Origin: Clostridia bacterium
Lineage (GTDB): Bacteria > Bacillota > Clostridia > Oscillospirales > CAG-382
Assembly (NCBI GenBank): GCA_017381715.1
Contig: JAFOBR010000066.1
Location: 1-33,722, forward strand
DNA length: 33,722 bases
Direction: 5' to 3'
In this document: piece by piece, positions 1 through 7,680 of the stretch
Layout of the letters: each line of letters starts with the position of its first letter
How positions within the stretch are numbered: the first letter of the stretch is position 1
The notes under the pieces: model-generated
Seen by the model: only the letters and a program-made list of their open reading frames with translations
The model's database searches: none
What the model was told of the DNA's origin: nothing
Made by a program: the position numbers and the translations under genes

Positions 1-18
1 ATATGGTTTTGGGTAATG

Positions 19-24
19 TATAAT
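19..24 (+). promoter_or_regulatory. -10 element of the ireB promoter
   Basis: A perfect TATAAT lies 38 bases before the ireB start codon. The matching -35 box would fall before the first base of the window, so only half of the promoter can be seen. A GGAGGG ribosome binding site at 51-56 follows it. Confidence 0.5.
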
Positions 25-61
25 TAAGTTAACAGATAATAAAACAACGGAGGGTATACAG

Positions 62-334
62 ATGAGAGAAAATTCAACAAAAACAGTGCCTTTTTCCATT
101 CAGGAACAAAAGGAACTTGAAATACGCCTTGCTCTGCAATCGGTATATAATTCTCTTACCGAAAAGGGCTATAATCCCATTAACCAGATAGTAGGTTACA
201 TCCTTTCCGGAGACCCCACCTATATCACCAACCACAACAACGCAAGAACGATTATAACCAAGATCGACAGGGACGAGCTTTTAAAGATACTTGTTCAAAG
301 CTATCTTAAATCCTCCCCCAAGAGAGGTAACTAA
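62..334 (+). CDS. ireB: IreB family regulatory phosphoprotein
   Basis: This 90-residue protein matches the IreB (formerly UPF0297/YrzL) family across its length. Recognisable are the N-terminal TVPFSIQE stretch, the helix with [24 protein letters not shown], and the YITNHNNAR segment. In Enterococcus, IreB is a small cytoplasmic protein phosphorylated by the PASTA-domain Ser/Thr kinase IreK and it modulates cephalosporin resistance. The start at 62 is set by GGAGGG eight bases upstream. The next gene begins two bases after the stop, so the two are probably co-transcribed. In many Firmicutes ireB is followed by ruvX and a DUF1292 gene; here ruvX is not next. The family call is strong; the cellular role here is inferred from homologues. 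Confidence 0.93.
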   Translation: MRENSTKTVPFSIQEQKELEIRLALQSVYNSLTEKGYNPINQIVGYILSGDPTYITNHNNARTIITKIDRDELLKILVQSYLKSSPKRGN

Positions 335-336
335 AA

Positions 337-627
337 ATGGCAGACGTAAATACTCTTATGTATAAGGGTAAGCCTTTGGTAAGACAGGGCAGATTCCTGT
401 TTTACGGCTACCCCGATGATAAATATATTCTGTTTATGAATATACTTGAAACCAAAAAGGACGGCGACCTTGAAGTTGCCACCCGTGTTCTCGTTCAGAT
501 TCAGGATACCGACGAAAACGTATCCTTCGCCCAGAAGGTCGTTAAGCAGTGCGAGAAAAAGAGCTTTTTCGATGCATTCGAGATCGGTACCATCTGGCTT
601 GAAAGAGAATTGAAAAACAAGAAGTAA
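337..627 (+). CDS. small conserved-looking protein of unknown function downstream of ireB
   Basis: This 96-residue soluble protein has no signal peptide or membrane segment. The N-terminal part (about 8-60) reads as alternating beta strands (YKGKPLVRQGRFLFYG, DKYILFMNIL, VATRVLVQIQ). The C-terminal part is charged and probably helical, ending in IGTIWLERELKNKK. It starts two bases after the ireB stop, and its ribosome binding site (AGAGAGG) lies inside the end of ireB, so it is translationally coupled. The position matches the DUF1292 (YrzB) slot of other Firmicutes, but the sequence lacks the acidic character of DUF1292 proteins and I do not recognise it as one. Gene reality is well supported by spacing, codon use and the terminator just after it; function is unknown. 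Confidence 0.8.
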   Translation: MADVNTLMYKGKPLVRQGRFLFYGYPDDKYILFMNILETKKDGDLEVATRVLVQIQDTDENVSFAQKVVKQCEKKSFFDAFEIGTIWLERELKNKK

Positions 628-633
628 ATGTAA

Positions 634-660
634 AAACCTCGGGTAAACCCGAGGTTTTTT
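634..660 (+). terminator. terminator of the ireB operon
   Basis: A 10-bp perfect stem (AAACCTCGGG / CCCGAGGTTT) with a TAAA loop runs into six T residues. It begins six bases after the stop codon of the small gene downstream of ireB. Confidence 0.9.
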
Positions 661-906
661 CTGTTATATTAACTATTGGAGGCTTTTTTGACTCTTTCGG
701 TAACATAGACAGAAAAGATATAAAAAAGGTTGGGTGAAAAATAAAAAATAACAGTAAAAAGAGCTGTATTATTAAGAGCAGAATGAATTTTTAGGAGCGG
801 GGAGCTGTAGTAACCTACTGCCCCCCGACTAAAAATTTATACAAAAACGCAAAAAATTCAAAAAATCCATTTAAATGGATCTTTACCATCAACAGCATAA
901 ATAAAC
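661..906. other. gene-free structured stretch, possible ncRNA
   Basis: No credible reading frame is seen between the ireB operon terminator and the hairpin downstream of ftsZ. The stretch is A-rich with two clear structures. One is a long hairpin at 786-837: AATTTTTAG at 786-794 pairs with CTAAAAATT at 829-837, CGGGG at 798-802 with CCCCG at 823-827, and AGTA with TACT around an ACC loop. The other is a perfect 16-bp palindrome, ATCCATTTAAATGGAT, at 865-880. The hairpin at 907-940 could end a plus-strand transcript arising here. I could not identify a convincing promoter, so a small RNA is only a possibility. Confidence 0.3.
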
Positions 907-940
907 GGCGAGAAAAGCATTTACCTTTCTCGCCTGTTTT
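907..940. terminator. bidirectional terminator downstream of ftsZ
   Basis: GGCGAGAAA at 907-915 pairs perfectly with TTTCTCGCC at 926-934 around a 10-base loop. On the plus strand it is followed by TGTTTTTATTT; on the minus strand by GTTTATTTATG. It lies about 55 bases past the ftsZ stop, so it is the likely end of the dcw transcript, although its better U-tract faces the plus direction. Confidence 0.7.
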
Positions 941-991
941 TATTTACTTTTTGCGTTTTTGGGTCTGACTTAATAAGACAGCTCGCAATTT

Positions 992-2089
992 TTAGAATTC
1001 AGAGCGGGACTTATTGATCATCTGAATAATATTATCAATATCCTCTTCGCTGCCTGCTTCTGCCTCCTTTTCGGGAGCAGCGTTAACTTCGGGCTTTGCT
1101 TCTGCGCTTACAACGGGACGGCGCACTACTTCGCTCTTCTTTACGGAATCAAAACCGGTAGCGATAAGAGTGATACGCATTTCGTCCTCAAGAGTTTCAT
1201 CAAACGCAGCACCGAAGATGATGGTAGCATCGGGATTTGCTTCGTTGGTGATCATAGCAACTGCGTAGTCTACTTCCTCCAGACCGATATCGGGAGAAGC
1301 GGTAACGTTGATAACGATACCCTTTGCGCCGCTGATGTTGGTCTCGAGCAGAGGAGAAGACATAGCAAGCTTTGCAGCCTGTTCTGCTTTGTCCTTGCCC
1401 TTTGCGGTACCTACGCCCATGTGAGCGAGGCCTGCGTTTGCCATAACTGCGCAAACGTCTGCAAAGTCAACGTTGATCTCTGCTTCCTGAGTAACCAGCT
1501 CGCAGATAGACTGAACACCCTTGCGGAGGATATCGTCTGCTTCGTGGAACGCATTGAGGAAGGTGATCTTTTTATCGGTAAGGAGCTTAAGACGCTCGTT
1601 GGGGATAACGATAAGGGAGTCTGTAACTTCGGCAAGACGCTTGATACCGCTTTCTGCCTGAGCCATTCTCTTCTTGCCCTCGAAATTAAAGGGCTTGGTT
1701 ACGATACATACGGTAAGTATGCCCATCTGCTTTGCGATACGTGCAACGATAGGAGCTGCGCCGGTACCGGTACCGCCGCCCATACCTGCGGTGATAAATA
1801 CCATATCTGCGCCCTGAAGTGCTTCGGTAATAGCTTCAATAGATTCGTCTGCAGCCTTTTCACCCAATTCGGGGTTTGCGCCTGCGCCCTGACCCTTGGT
1901 GATACGCTCACCGATATTGATGCGCTTGTGTGCCAAAGACTTGTTGAGCACCATAAGGTCGGTATTTACAGCGATATATTCTACGCCGTTGATTTTATTT
2001 TCTACCATACGGTTAACAGCGTTTCCGCCGCCGCCGCCTACACCTACAACTTTTATTACATTAACGGTTGTTTCAAATTCATTGCTCAT
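992..2089 (-). CDS. ftsZ: cell division protein FtsZ
   Basis: FtsZ is the tubulin-like GTPase that polymerises into the division ring at midcell. The 365-residue protein has the N-terminal glycine-rich segment (residues 16-22), the tubulin signature GGGTGTG at 104-110 and the T7-loop NVDFAD at 206-211, which supplies the catalytic aspartates. I chose the ATG at 2089 (MSNEFE) because GGAGG precedes it by about 11 bases and conserved FtsZ sequence begins soon after; the frame is open further upstream but that part is not FtsZ-like. The linker (about 320-350) is Ala/Glu-rich. The C-terminal end reads [16 protein letters not shown], with no recognisable IPxFL-type peptide that normally binds FtsA, SepF or ZipA. 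It is the last gene of the cluster and has its own promoter. Confidence 0.97.
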   Translation of the reverse strand: MSNEFETTVNVIKVVGVGGGGGNAVNRMVENKINGVEYIAVNTDLMVLNKSLAHKRINIGERITKGQGAGANPELGEKAADESIEAITEALQGADMVFITAGMGGGTGTGAAPIVARIAKQMGILTVCIVTKPFNFEGKKRMAQAESGIKRLAEVTDSLIVIPNERLKLLTDKKITFLNAFHEADDILRKGVQSICELVTQEAEINVDFADVCAVMANAGLAHMGVGTAKGKDKAEQAAKLAMSSPLLETNISGAKGIVINVTASPDIGLEEVDYAVAMITNEANPDATIIFGAAFDETLEDEMRITLIATGFDSVKKSEVVRRPVVSAEAKPEVNAAPEKEAEAGSEEDIDNIIQMINKSRSEF

Positions 2090-2132
2090 AAAATAGAGTT
2101 CCTCCGTCCGACTAAAATTTTTATACATATAT

Positions 2133-2161
2133 ATAATAATACATAAATTGCAAGATTGCAA
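2133..2161 (-). promoter_or_regulatory. internal sigmaA promoter before ftsZ
   Basis: On the minus strand TTGCAA (2156-2161) is separated by 17 bases from TATTAT (2133-2138), within the 110-base ftsQ-ftsZ spacer. TTGCAA occurs twice in direct repeat (TTGCAATCTTGCAA). It would give ftsZ extra transcripts independent of the mraZ promoter, as is common for ftsZ. Confidence 0.7.
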
Positions 2162-2199
2162 GGGGTTTTTTTAATTTATATCGTTTTTTTTGTTTTTTT

Positions 2200-2991
2200 T
2201 CACTTTAAAGCCACGGTTGCTTCTGTGTGGGAAGACAAATCTATACTGCCTTTATCATCATCGTACAGCTCATCAATGACTTTTGCCAAAAAAGGTATCT
2301 TTATTTCAAAATTATCCATATCGCCTACGTATACATCAAATCTGTCCGTATACTGCATACTTATATCAAATCTGCTGGCAATATTTATTTCGCGGATATA
2401 ATATTCCATTTCGTTTGCGGAAAGCACGGAATACATTTCCAGAATGGAATCTCTGGTACGCTCATCCATAAAGGTAAGGGGTTGTCCCACAAGACAGCGG
2501 TTTACACTGCCCGTAATAAGCTTTATGGCTCCTGCGGGGACAGAGGATATCTTGTTGCTTACGGAAAGCACGGTAAGCTCATCGGAAAGGAGATAATAAT
2601 CTCCGTTCAAAACAGTATACATTACCGTTTTTTCTTCCTCTATCTCTATGACGACTCCCGAAGGAAGATCTCTTTTTACCGTAACGTTGCCTACGTAGGG
2701 AAGCATATCCTTTATACTTTGCTCCACGGATTTTTCGGAAAATGAAAACATATTTGCCTTTTCCTCAATTCCCGAAGCCAAAATTATCTCTTCATCCGTA
2801 TACATACTGTTGCCGGTTACGGATATCTCCTTCACACGGAAAAAGACGAAAAACGCAGTTCCCAAAAACAACAAAAGCACCGTTAAAAACAGCGAAGCGT
2901 AAAAGAAATTACGGCGGAACCGCTTTTTACTTTGCTGTTTTTCCATTTCGTCAAGATCTACTGTTTTGCGCTTGAATCTGACCTGCTCCAC
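2200..2991 (-). CDS. ftsQ: cell division protein FtsQ/DivIB
   Basis: This 263-residue bitopic membrane protein has a basic cytoplasmic N-terminus (residues 1-28), one membrane segment (about 29-51), and an extracellular POTRA-type domain starting at FRVKEISVTGNSMYTDEEII. The beta domain follows, including VKRDLPSGVVIEIEEEKTVMYT. FtsQ/DivIB forms a complex with FtsL and DivIC that activates the FtsW-PBP septal synthase. The start is a GTG at 2991 preceded by a near-perfect AAAGGAGGTG ribosome binding site. It lies 24 bases after murG and directly before ftsZ, the usual DivIB position in Firmicutes dcw clusters, with murB missing from between. Sequence divergence is normal for this family; the call rests on architecture, the POTRA pattern and context. 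Confidence 0.88.
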   Translation of the reverse strand: MEQVRFKRKTVDLDEMEKQQSKKRFRRNFFYASLFLTVLLLFLGTAFFVFFRVKEISVTGNSMYTDEEIILASGIEEKANMFSFSEKSVEQSIKDMLPYVGNVTVKRDLPSGVVIEIEEEKTVMYTVLNGDYYLLSDELTVLSVSNKISSVPAGAIKLITGSVNRCLVGQPLTFMDERTRDSILEMYSVLSANEMEYYIREINIASRFDISMQYTDRFDVYVGDMDNFEIKIPFLAKVIDELYDDDKGSIDLSSHTEATVALK

Positions 2992-3015
2992 GGTCCCACC
3001 TCCTTTAACTCTGAT

Positions 3016-4122
3016 TTATTTTCCGATAAGCGAAAGTGCGGTATCCACTATCTCGTTTACCGCATCGGGGCGGGCAAAACGGCGGATATTCGCCTCCACC
3101 ACTTCCCGTTTACTCTTGTCGTATGCCAAGGCTTCTACCTGAGCGATAAGCTTCTCCCCCGTAACCTCGCTTTCACGCATGACCACAGCGGCGCAGGCGT
3201 TTGCCAGAACCGATGCGTTTTTGTACTGATGGTCATCCGTTACGTTGGGAGAAGGAATGAGTATGGAAGTTTTTTCCATACACGCAAGCTCTGCCAGAGT
3301 GATAGCTCCCGCACGGCACACCAGAATATCTGCCGCCGCCATACGAACGGGCATATCGTATATGTATTCCAGAATTTCTATATTCTGCGCTTTGTCATAG
3401 CCTTTTTCTGCGGCAATGGCTGAATATTTTGCGTATCCGCTCTTGCCGATAGCGTGGGTATGGAAAAGTTCGGGACGCTCTTTAACCCAACCCATAAGAT
3501 CAAAGCAATACTGATTAACCTTTTCTGCACCCAAAGAACCGCCGAAGGAAAGGATATACACCTTGTCTTCGGAAAGTCCCAGGCGCTTTCTCGCCTCGGC
3601 GCGGGTAATCTCGCTCTGCTTTACGGGGTTGCCCGTAAAGATGAGCTTTTCTCTTATTTTTTCATCAAAAAACTTTCTGCTTTCTTCAAAGGAAATGCAC
3701 ACCTTATCCGCAAAGCCCGAAAGCATTTTGGTGGTCATACCGGGGAATGCGTTTTGCTCGTGAATAAGGGTGGGAATACCCAATTTACTTGCCGCCTTTA
3801 CCGTGGGCCACGAAACGTAACCGCCGGTGCCGATAACCAGATCCGGCTTTGCTTCCTTAAGCAGTTTTTTTGCCCGCATTACCGAAGTAACCGCTTTTAC
3901 AGCCGCATCGAAATTCTTTAAGGAAAGAGAACGCTTAAAACCCCGCACCTTTACAAAGGATATATCGTAACCCGCCTTGGGAACAAGGACGTGCTCTATC
4001 CCCTTTTCAGTACCGATGAAGGATATTTTTGCATCGGGATAACGTTTTTTTATTGTATCTGCAATGGATATGGCAGGGTTGACGTGTCCCCCCGTGCCGC
4101 CGCCGCACATTACTATTCTCAT
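3016..4122 (-). CDS. murG: UDP-GlcNAc:lipid I N-acetylglucosaminyltransferase MurG
   Basis: MurG is the membrane-associated GT28 glycosyltransferase that adds GlcNAc to lipid I to make lipid II. The 368-residue protein begins MRIVMCGGGTGGHVNPA, with the diagnostic GGGTGGH at residues 7-13. It contains GTGGYVSWPTVKAA, the HEQNAFPG segment, the second-domain loop SFGGSLGA and the sugar-nucleotide site RAGAITLAEL. A TTG six bases upstream is in frame, but the ATG at 4122 is preferred because AAAGGA, lying within the last codons of ftsW, sits nine bases before it. The gene starts six bases after the ftsW stop, so the two are translationally coupled. Confidence 0.97.
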   Translation of the reverse strand: MRIVMCGGGTGGHVNPAISIADTIKKRYPDAKISFIGTEKGIEHVLVPKAGYDISFVKVRGFKRSLSLKNFDAAVKAVTSVMRAKKLLKEAKPDLVIGTGGYVSWPTVKAASKLGIPTLIHEQNAFPGMTTKMLSGFADKVCISFEESRKFFDEKIREKLIFTGNPVKQSEITRAEARKRLGLSEDKVYILSFGGSLGAEKVNQYCFDLMGWVKERPELFHTHAIGKSGYAKYSAIAAEKGYDKAQNIEILEYIYDMPVRMAAADILVCRAGAITLAELACMEKTSILIPSPNVTDDHQYKNASVLANACAAVVMRESEVTGEKLIAQVEALAYDKSKREVVEANIRRFARPDAVNEIVDTALSLIGK

Positions 4123-4128
4123 ACTCAA

Positions 4129-5361
4129 TTATCCTTTCTCTACATAAGAATAACGGGAAACGGAAAGTATAATTCCCATTTCGGTAAGCAAAATTATTAA
4201 AGCTGTGCCTCCGTAGGAAAAGAATGGCAGACCTATACCTGTGGAGGGCAGAGTGTTTGTTACAACCGCAAGGTTTAATGCAACCTGAATACCTACCTGA
4301 GAAACAATTCCCATGGTTAAAAGCTGTGAAAATCTATCCGGCGCACGGGAAGCCACAATAAAGCCTCTTATTATAAATGCGGCAAAAAGCGCGATAACGA
4401 GAATTGCGCCGAAAAGTCCCAATTCTTCGCAAAGAATTGCAAAAATATAATCGTTATAAGGTTCGGGCAGGTAGCCTAATTTTTGGTTGCTCTGACCGAG
4501 TCCCAATCCCCAGAAACCGCCGGATGCGATGGCATACAAGGACTGGGCAGGCTGATACCCCTTACCGCCGGAAGCTACCGACATATATTTAAAGGGGTCT
4601 TCCCATACCTCCAGACGCACGAAAACCTGAGGAACCAACTCTTCCAGAACTCCGCGGAATACGGTGAACAGCAACACGAAAGCCACGCCTGCGACTACCA
4701 GCGCGATAAGCACCCAGCGGAGCTTGATATTGCTTAAAATCAGCATCGCAAAGGCAAGGCTCGCCATAATGATGGTTGCGGAAAAGTGGTTTTGGAACAT
4801 TGTTGCGCCTGCCGCCGCCACGGCAATAAGAGCCATGGGAAGCAGTGTGCGCATTTGCTTTCTGAAGGTAGTTGCCGAAGATATTTTATGGTAGTTATCC
4901 GAAATATATATAGCCGCCGCCAGTATTACCGCAAATTTTAAAAGCTCCGAAGGCTGCATTGTAAAGCCGCCGAACTGGATCCAACGCTTTGCGCCGCTGA
5001 ACACCGTACCGATAAAGGGAACGGCATAATTAAGACCGTATATTACAAAGCAAGCGATAACACCGAACTTTTTTATAATTCTGTAATCCAGTCTGGTTAC
5101 CGCAAGCATTGTTGCCAAGCCGATAAGCGCGGCGCGGAGCTGGGATTTTATAAGACGGTAGGAATCACCGTAACGGGTATCTGCGTGGGCGTAGCTGGAG
5201 GAAAATACCATAACCAGACCAACGCATATAAGAGCGATGATAATAAGCATAAGGGGACGGTCAACTTCCCCGATCATACGGACTATATTTCGCTTTACCG
5301 GTCTTTCTGCCGGCAGAGAACTATTTTGTTTTTGACTGACGGCAGGAAGATTAGAGTTCAT
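4129..5361 (-). CDS. ftsW: septal peptidoglycan glycosyltransferase FtsW (SEDS family)
   Basis: This 410-residue polytopic membrane protein is a SEDS-family glycan polymerase that extends lipid II into septal glycan together with a class B PBP. Family hallmarks are visible: MVFSSSYA in the first membrane segment, KRWIQFGGFTMQPSEL in the large loop, the QSLYAIASGGFWGLGLGQS segment before LGYLPEPYNDYIFAILCEELG, and the C-terminal LPSTGIGLPFFSYGGT. The cytoplasmic N-terminus (about 35 residues) is polar. GAGGAT precedes the ATG at 5361, and the gene begins eight bases after mraY. In the typical order murD separates mraY from ftsW, and it is absent here. A SpoVE role in sporulation cannot be excluded, but position in the dcw cluster favours division. 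Confidence 0.95.
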   Translation of the reverse strand: MNSNLPAVSQKQNSSLPAERPVKRNIVRMIGEVDRPLMLIIIALICVGLVMVFSSSYAHADTRYGDSYRLIKSQLRAALIGLATMLAVTRLDYRIIKKFGVIACFVIYGLNYAVPFIGTVFSGAKRWIQFGGFTMQPSELLKFAVILAAAIYISDNYHKISSATTFRKQMRTLLPMALIAVAAAGATMFQNHFSATIIMASLAFAMLILSNIKLRWVLIALVVAGVAFVLLFTVFRGVLEELVPQVFVRLEVWEDPFKYMSVASGGKGYQPAQSLYAIASGGFWGLGLGQSNQKLGYLPEPYNDYIFAILCEELGLFGAILVIALFAAFIIRGFIVASRAPDRFSQLLTMGIVSQVGIQVALNLAVVTNTLPSTGIGLPFFSYGGTALIILLTEMGIILSVSRYSYVEKG

Positions 5362-5369
5362 TTATATCC

Positions 5370-6335
5370 TCACATAAAGTATACGAAATAAGCTATTGCA
5401 CATCCGATAGCGGTTACGAGAGAGAATACACCTACAATGGTAAATTCGCTCCAACCGCACATTTCAAAATGGTGGTGAACGGGAGTCATTTTGAAGATAC
5501 GCTTTCCGAACACCTTGAAGGAAAACACCTGAAGCATTACGGAAACGCCTTCAAACAGCCATACGAATCCCATAAGTACTATAAGAAGGGGGGAACCTAT
5601 ATGTACCAGCAAAGCAGTTGCAAGACCGCCCAGGAACAAAGAACCGGTATCACCCATAAACACCTTTGCAGGGTGGAAATTAAAGATAAGATAACCCAGC
5701 AGTGCGCCTACGGAGGTGGCGGAAATAACTGCCAGAGAGGTATCCTTAAGACGGATAGCCAAAAGCATTAAAGCAAGGCAGATAACGGCGGAAATACTTC
5801 CCTCCAGACCGTCTATGCCATCGGTAAGATTGGAGCAGTTTACAAAATAAACAATTGCCACCAATAATATAATATAGTAGAAAAAGCTTAAATTTATTCC
5901 GAAAACCGTCGTATTTATGCCCACGAGTTTGTCCACGGCAAAGAGATATACTCCTGCGGAGCCGAACTGGAGTATAAGCTTTTGGATTGCGGTGAGCCCT
6001 TTGTTTCTCTTTTTGAACAGCTTAACGTAATCGTCCACCAGACCGATAAGTCCGTTAAACAAAGCAAAGCCCAGATGAACCATTATTGCCCAGTTATTTG
6101 TCTTTATACAATCGGGCAAAACCAGTGCGCACGCCGCAATAATAATGGCAACTATAAAGAACACACCGCCCATAGTGGGTGTGCCCTCCTTGCACTTGTG
6201 CCATGAAGGACCTATTTCAAGAATCTTTTGTCCCAGCTTTACTTTTCTGAGCACGGGAATAAAAATTTTGCACAAAAGCACCGTAACGGCAAAGCCGATA
6301 AGGGCACCGAGTATCATCGAGACGGTCATATTCAT
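5370..6335 (-). CDS. mraY: phospho-MurNAc-pentapeptide transferase MraY
   Basis: MraY is the integral membrane enzyme that transfers phospho-MurNAc-pentapeptide to undecaprenyl phosphate, making lipid I. The 321-residue protein shows the early GPSWHKCKEGTPTMGG motif, the Mg-binding loop NCSNLTDGIDGL beginning at residue 166, FMGDTGSLFLGG, and the late histidine motif MTPVHHHFE. Several hydrophobic segments span the protein, as expected of a ten-helix enzyme. The ATG at 6335 overlaps the murF stop in an ATGA junction and has AAGG about eight bases upstream, so it is translationally coupled to murF. Length is typical for Firmicutes MraY (about 320). Confidence 0.97.
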   Translation of the reverse strand: MNMTVSMILGALIGFAVTVLLCKIFIPVLRKVKLGQKILEIGPSWHKCKEGTPTMGGVFFIVAIIIAACALVLPDCIKTNNWAIMVHLGFALFNGLIGLVDDYVKLFKKRNKGLTAIQKLILQFGSAGVYLFAVDKLVGINTTVFGINLSFFYYIILLVAIVYFVNCSNLTDGIDGLEGSISAVICLALMLLAIRLKDTSLAVISATSVGALLGYLIFNFHPAKVFMGDTGSLFLGGLATALLVHIGSPLLIVLMGFVWLFEGVSVMLQVFSFKVFGKRIFKMTPVHHHFEMCGWSEFTIVGVFSLVTAIGCAIAYFVYFM

Positions 6336-7678
6336 ATATTAAAAACCTTCTTCATTATAGTTTCCAGTTTCATTCCCCTGCTGCCTTTAAACAGCACGGT
6401 ATCTCCTGCGGAAACCGTATTCTTTATGTATTCTGCGGCTTTTTCGCCTTCCTCTGCGCCGAAGCAGACAGAATTTTCACCAAAGGCAAAAGCCGTATTT
6501 TTTGATTGCTCGCCCACACATACAAGCAGGTCTACCCCTGCTTCTCTTGCCTTTTCACCCGTGCGGGTGTGAAGGGAGGGGCTGTGTTCGCCCAATTCAA
6601 GCATATCGCCCAAAACGGCGATCTTTCTGCCCGCAAAGCCCTTTAATACGTCAAGGGCGGCGGATACGGATTCGGGAGAAGCGTTATAGCAATCGGCAAT
6701 AACACGCACACCGTCGGTTTCCACGATGCGCTGTCTGTCTCCCACGGTGGAAAATTCCTCCAGGGAGGTACGCATCTGTTCAACGCTGAGTCCCGCAAAA
6801 TGTCCTGCGGCAAAAGCAAACAAGGCATCGTATACCATATGTCTGCCGATAGCGCCTATACGGGTATTAAAATGCTCTCCGAACAGACAAACGTCAAAGA
6901 CGGTGTCCAATCCATCCTGTCGGATATTATAAGCATACACTTGGTTTTGAGGATTGTCAATACCGCACTTGACCGCATTGGGCAAGCAGGCAAGCAAAGG
7001 CTCATCTCCGTTTACGATAAGCTTTCCGCCTTCTCGCATACCCTTTAAGATATTAAGCTTTTCATCACGTATTTTTTCTCTTGTTCCAAAGGCTTCTATA
7101 TGGGAAGTACCGATATTTATTACCATTACTATATCCGGCTGGGCGCATACGGCGATACGCTCCATTTCGCCGGGGAGGCTCATGCCCATTTCAAACACCG
7201 CCGCTTGGGTACCTACGGGCACTTCAAGGACTGTACGGGGCAAGCCTACCTGACTGTTGCGGTTACCCTTGGTAAAGGACACGGTTTTGCCGGAGGATAA
7301 ACATTTTACTGTCATTTCCTTGGCGGTGGTCTTTCCGACACTTCCCGTTATACCGATACACACGGTATCTTTTATATCGTTTTTGCGGTAATCCGCGGCT
7401 ATCTGCTGTAACGCCTTTCTGGAGGAAGGAACCAGCACGGTGTTTGCCTTTAAAAACCCGGGATCTTCGATTAAAGCTCCGCATTCATCCGATGAAAGCA
7501 CGCTGTCCAGATAATCGTGGGCATCGTTACGCTCACCCTTGAAGGCTACGAACAGAGCCTTGTTTCCCGGAGTTTCGCGGCTGTCCGTGGTAAACAGATC
7601 AAACTTTCTGTCCATATCCGTTCCTTCGCCGGCAGTTCCGCCGGTAACACGGATTATTCTTTGGAAATCAACTGACAT
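6332..7678 (-). CDS. murF: UDP-MurNAc-tripeptide:D-Ala-D-Ala ligase MurF
   Basis: MurF is the cytoplasmic ATP-dependent ligase that adds D-Ala-D-Ala to the UDP-MurNAc tripeptide. The 448-residue protein contains the Mur ligase P-loop GITGSVGKTTAKEM (about residues 109-122), KGNRNSQVGLPRTVLE, the MGMSLPGEMERIA segment typical of MurF, and the C-terminal domain motifs DCYNASPESV and VLGDMLELG. The first conserved region (TTDSRETPGNKALFVAFKGERNDAHDY) is the MurF uridine-binding domain. It starts two bases after the PBP stop, with GAGGAA in the end of that gene as ribosome binding site. The usual upstream neighbour murE is missing. Confidence 0.96.
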   Translation of the reverse strand: MSVDFQRIIRVTGGTAGEGTDMDRKFDLFTTDSRETPGNKALFVAFKGERNDAHDYLDSVLSSDECGALIEDPGFLKANTVLVPSSRKALQQIAADYRKNDIKDTVCIGITGSVGKTTAKEMTVKCLSSGKTVSFTKGNRNSQVGLPRTVLEVPVGTQAAVFEMGMSLPGEMERIAVCAQPDIVMVINIGTSHIEAFGTREKIRDEKLNILKGMREGGKLIVNGDEPLLACLPNAVKCGIDNPQNQVYAYNIRQDGLDTVFDVCLFGEHFNTRIGAIGRHMVYDALFAFAAGHFAGLSVEQMRTSLEEFSTVGDRQRIVETDGVRVIADCYNASPESVSAALDVLKGFAGRKIAVLGDMLELGEHSPSLHTRTGEKAREAGVDLLVCVGEQSKNTAFAFGENSVCFGAEEGEKAAEYIKNTVSAGDTVLFKGSRGMKLETIMKKVFNI

Positions 7679-7680
7679 AA

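Noticed and set aside
687..724. TTGACT with a downstream TATAAA as a promoter for a small RNA at 661-906
   Set aside because: The spacing is about 25 bases, too long for a sigmaA promoter.
1421..2146. A 241-codon open frame opposite ftsZ
   Set aside because: It lies entirely antisense to ftsZ, has no ribosome binding site and is rich in Cys and His in a way typical of shadow frames.
992..2161. ftsZ starting at the upstream codon at 2161
   Set aside because: The first 24 residues would come from the AT-rich leader and include the promoter; the ribosome binding site supports 2089.
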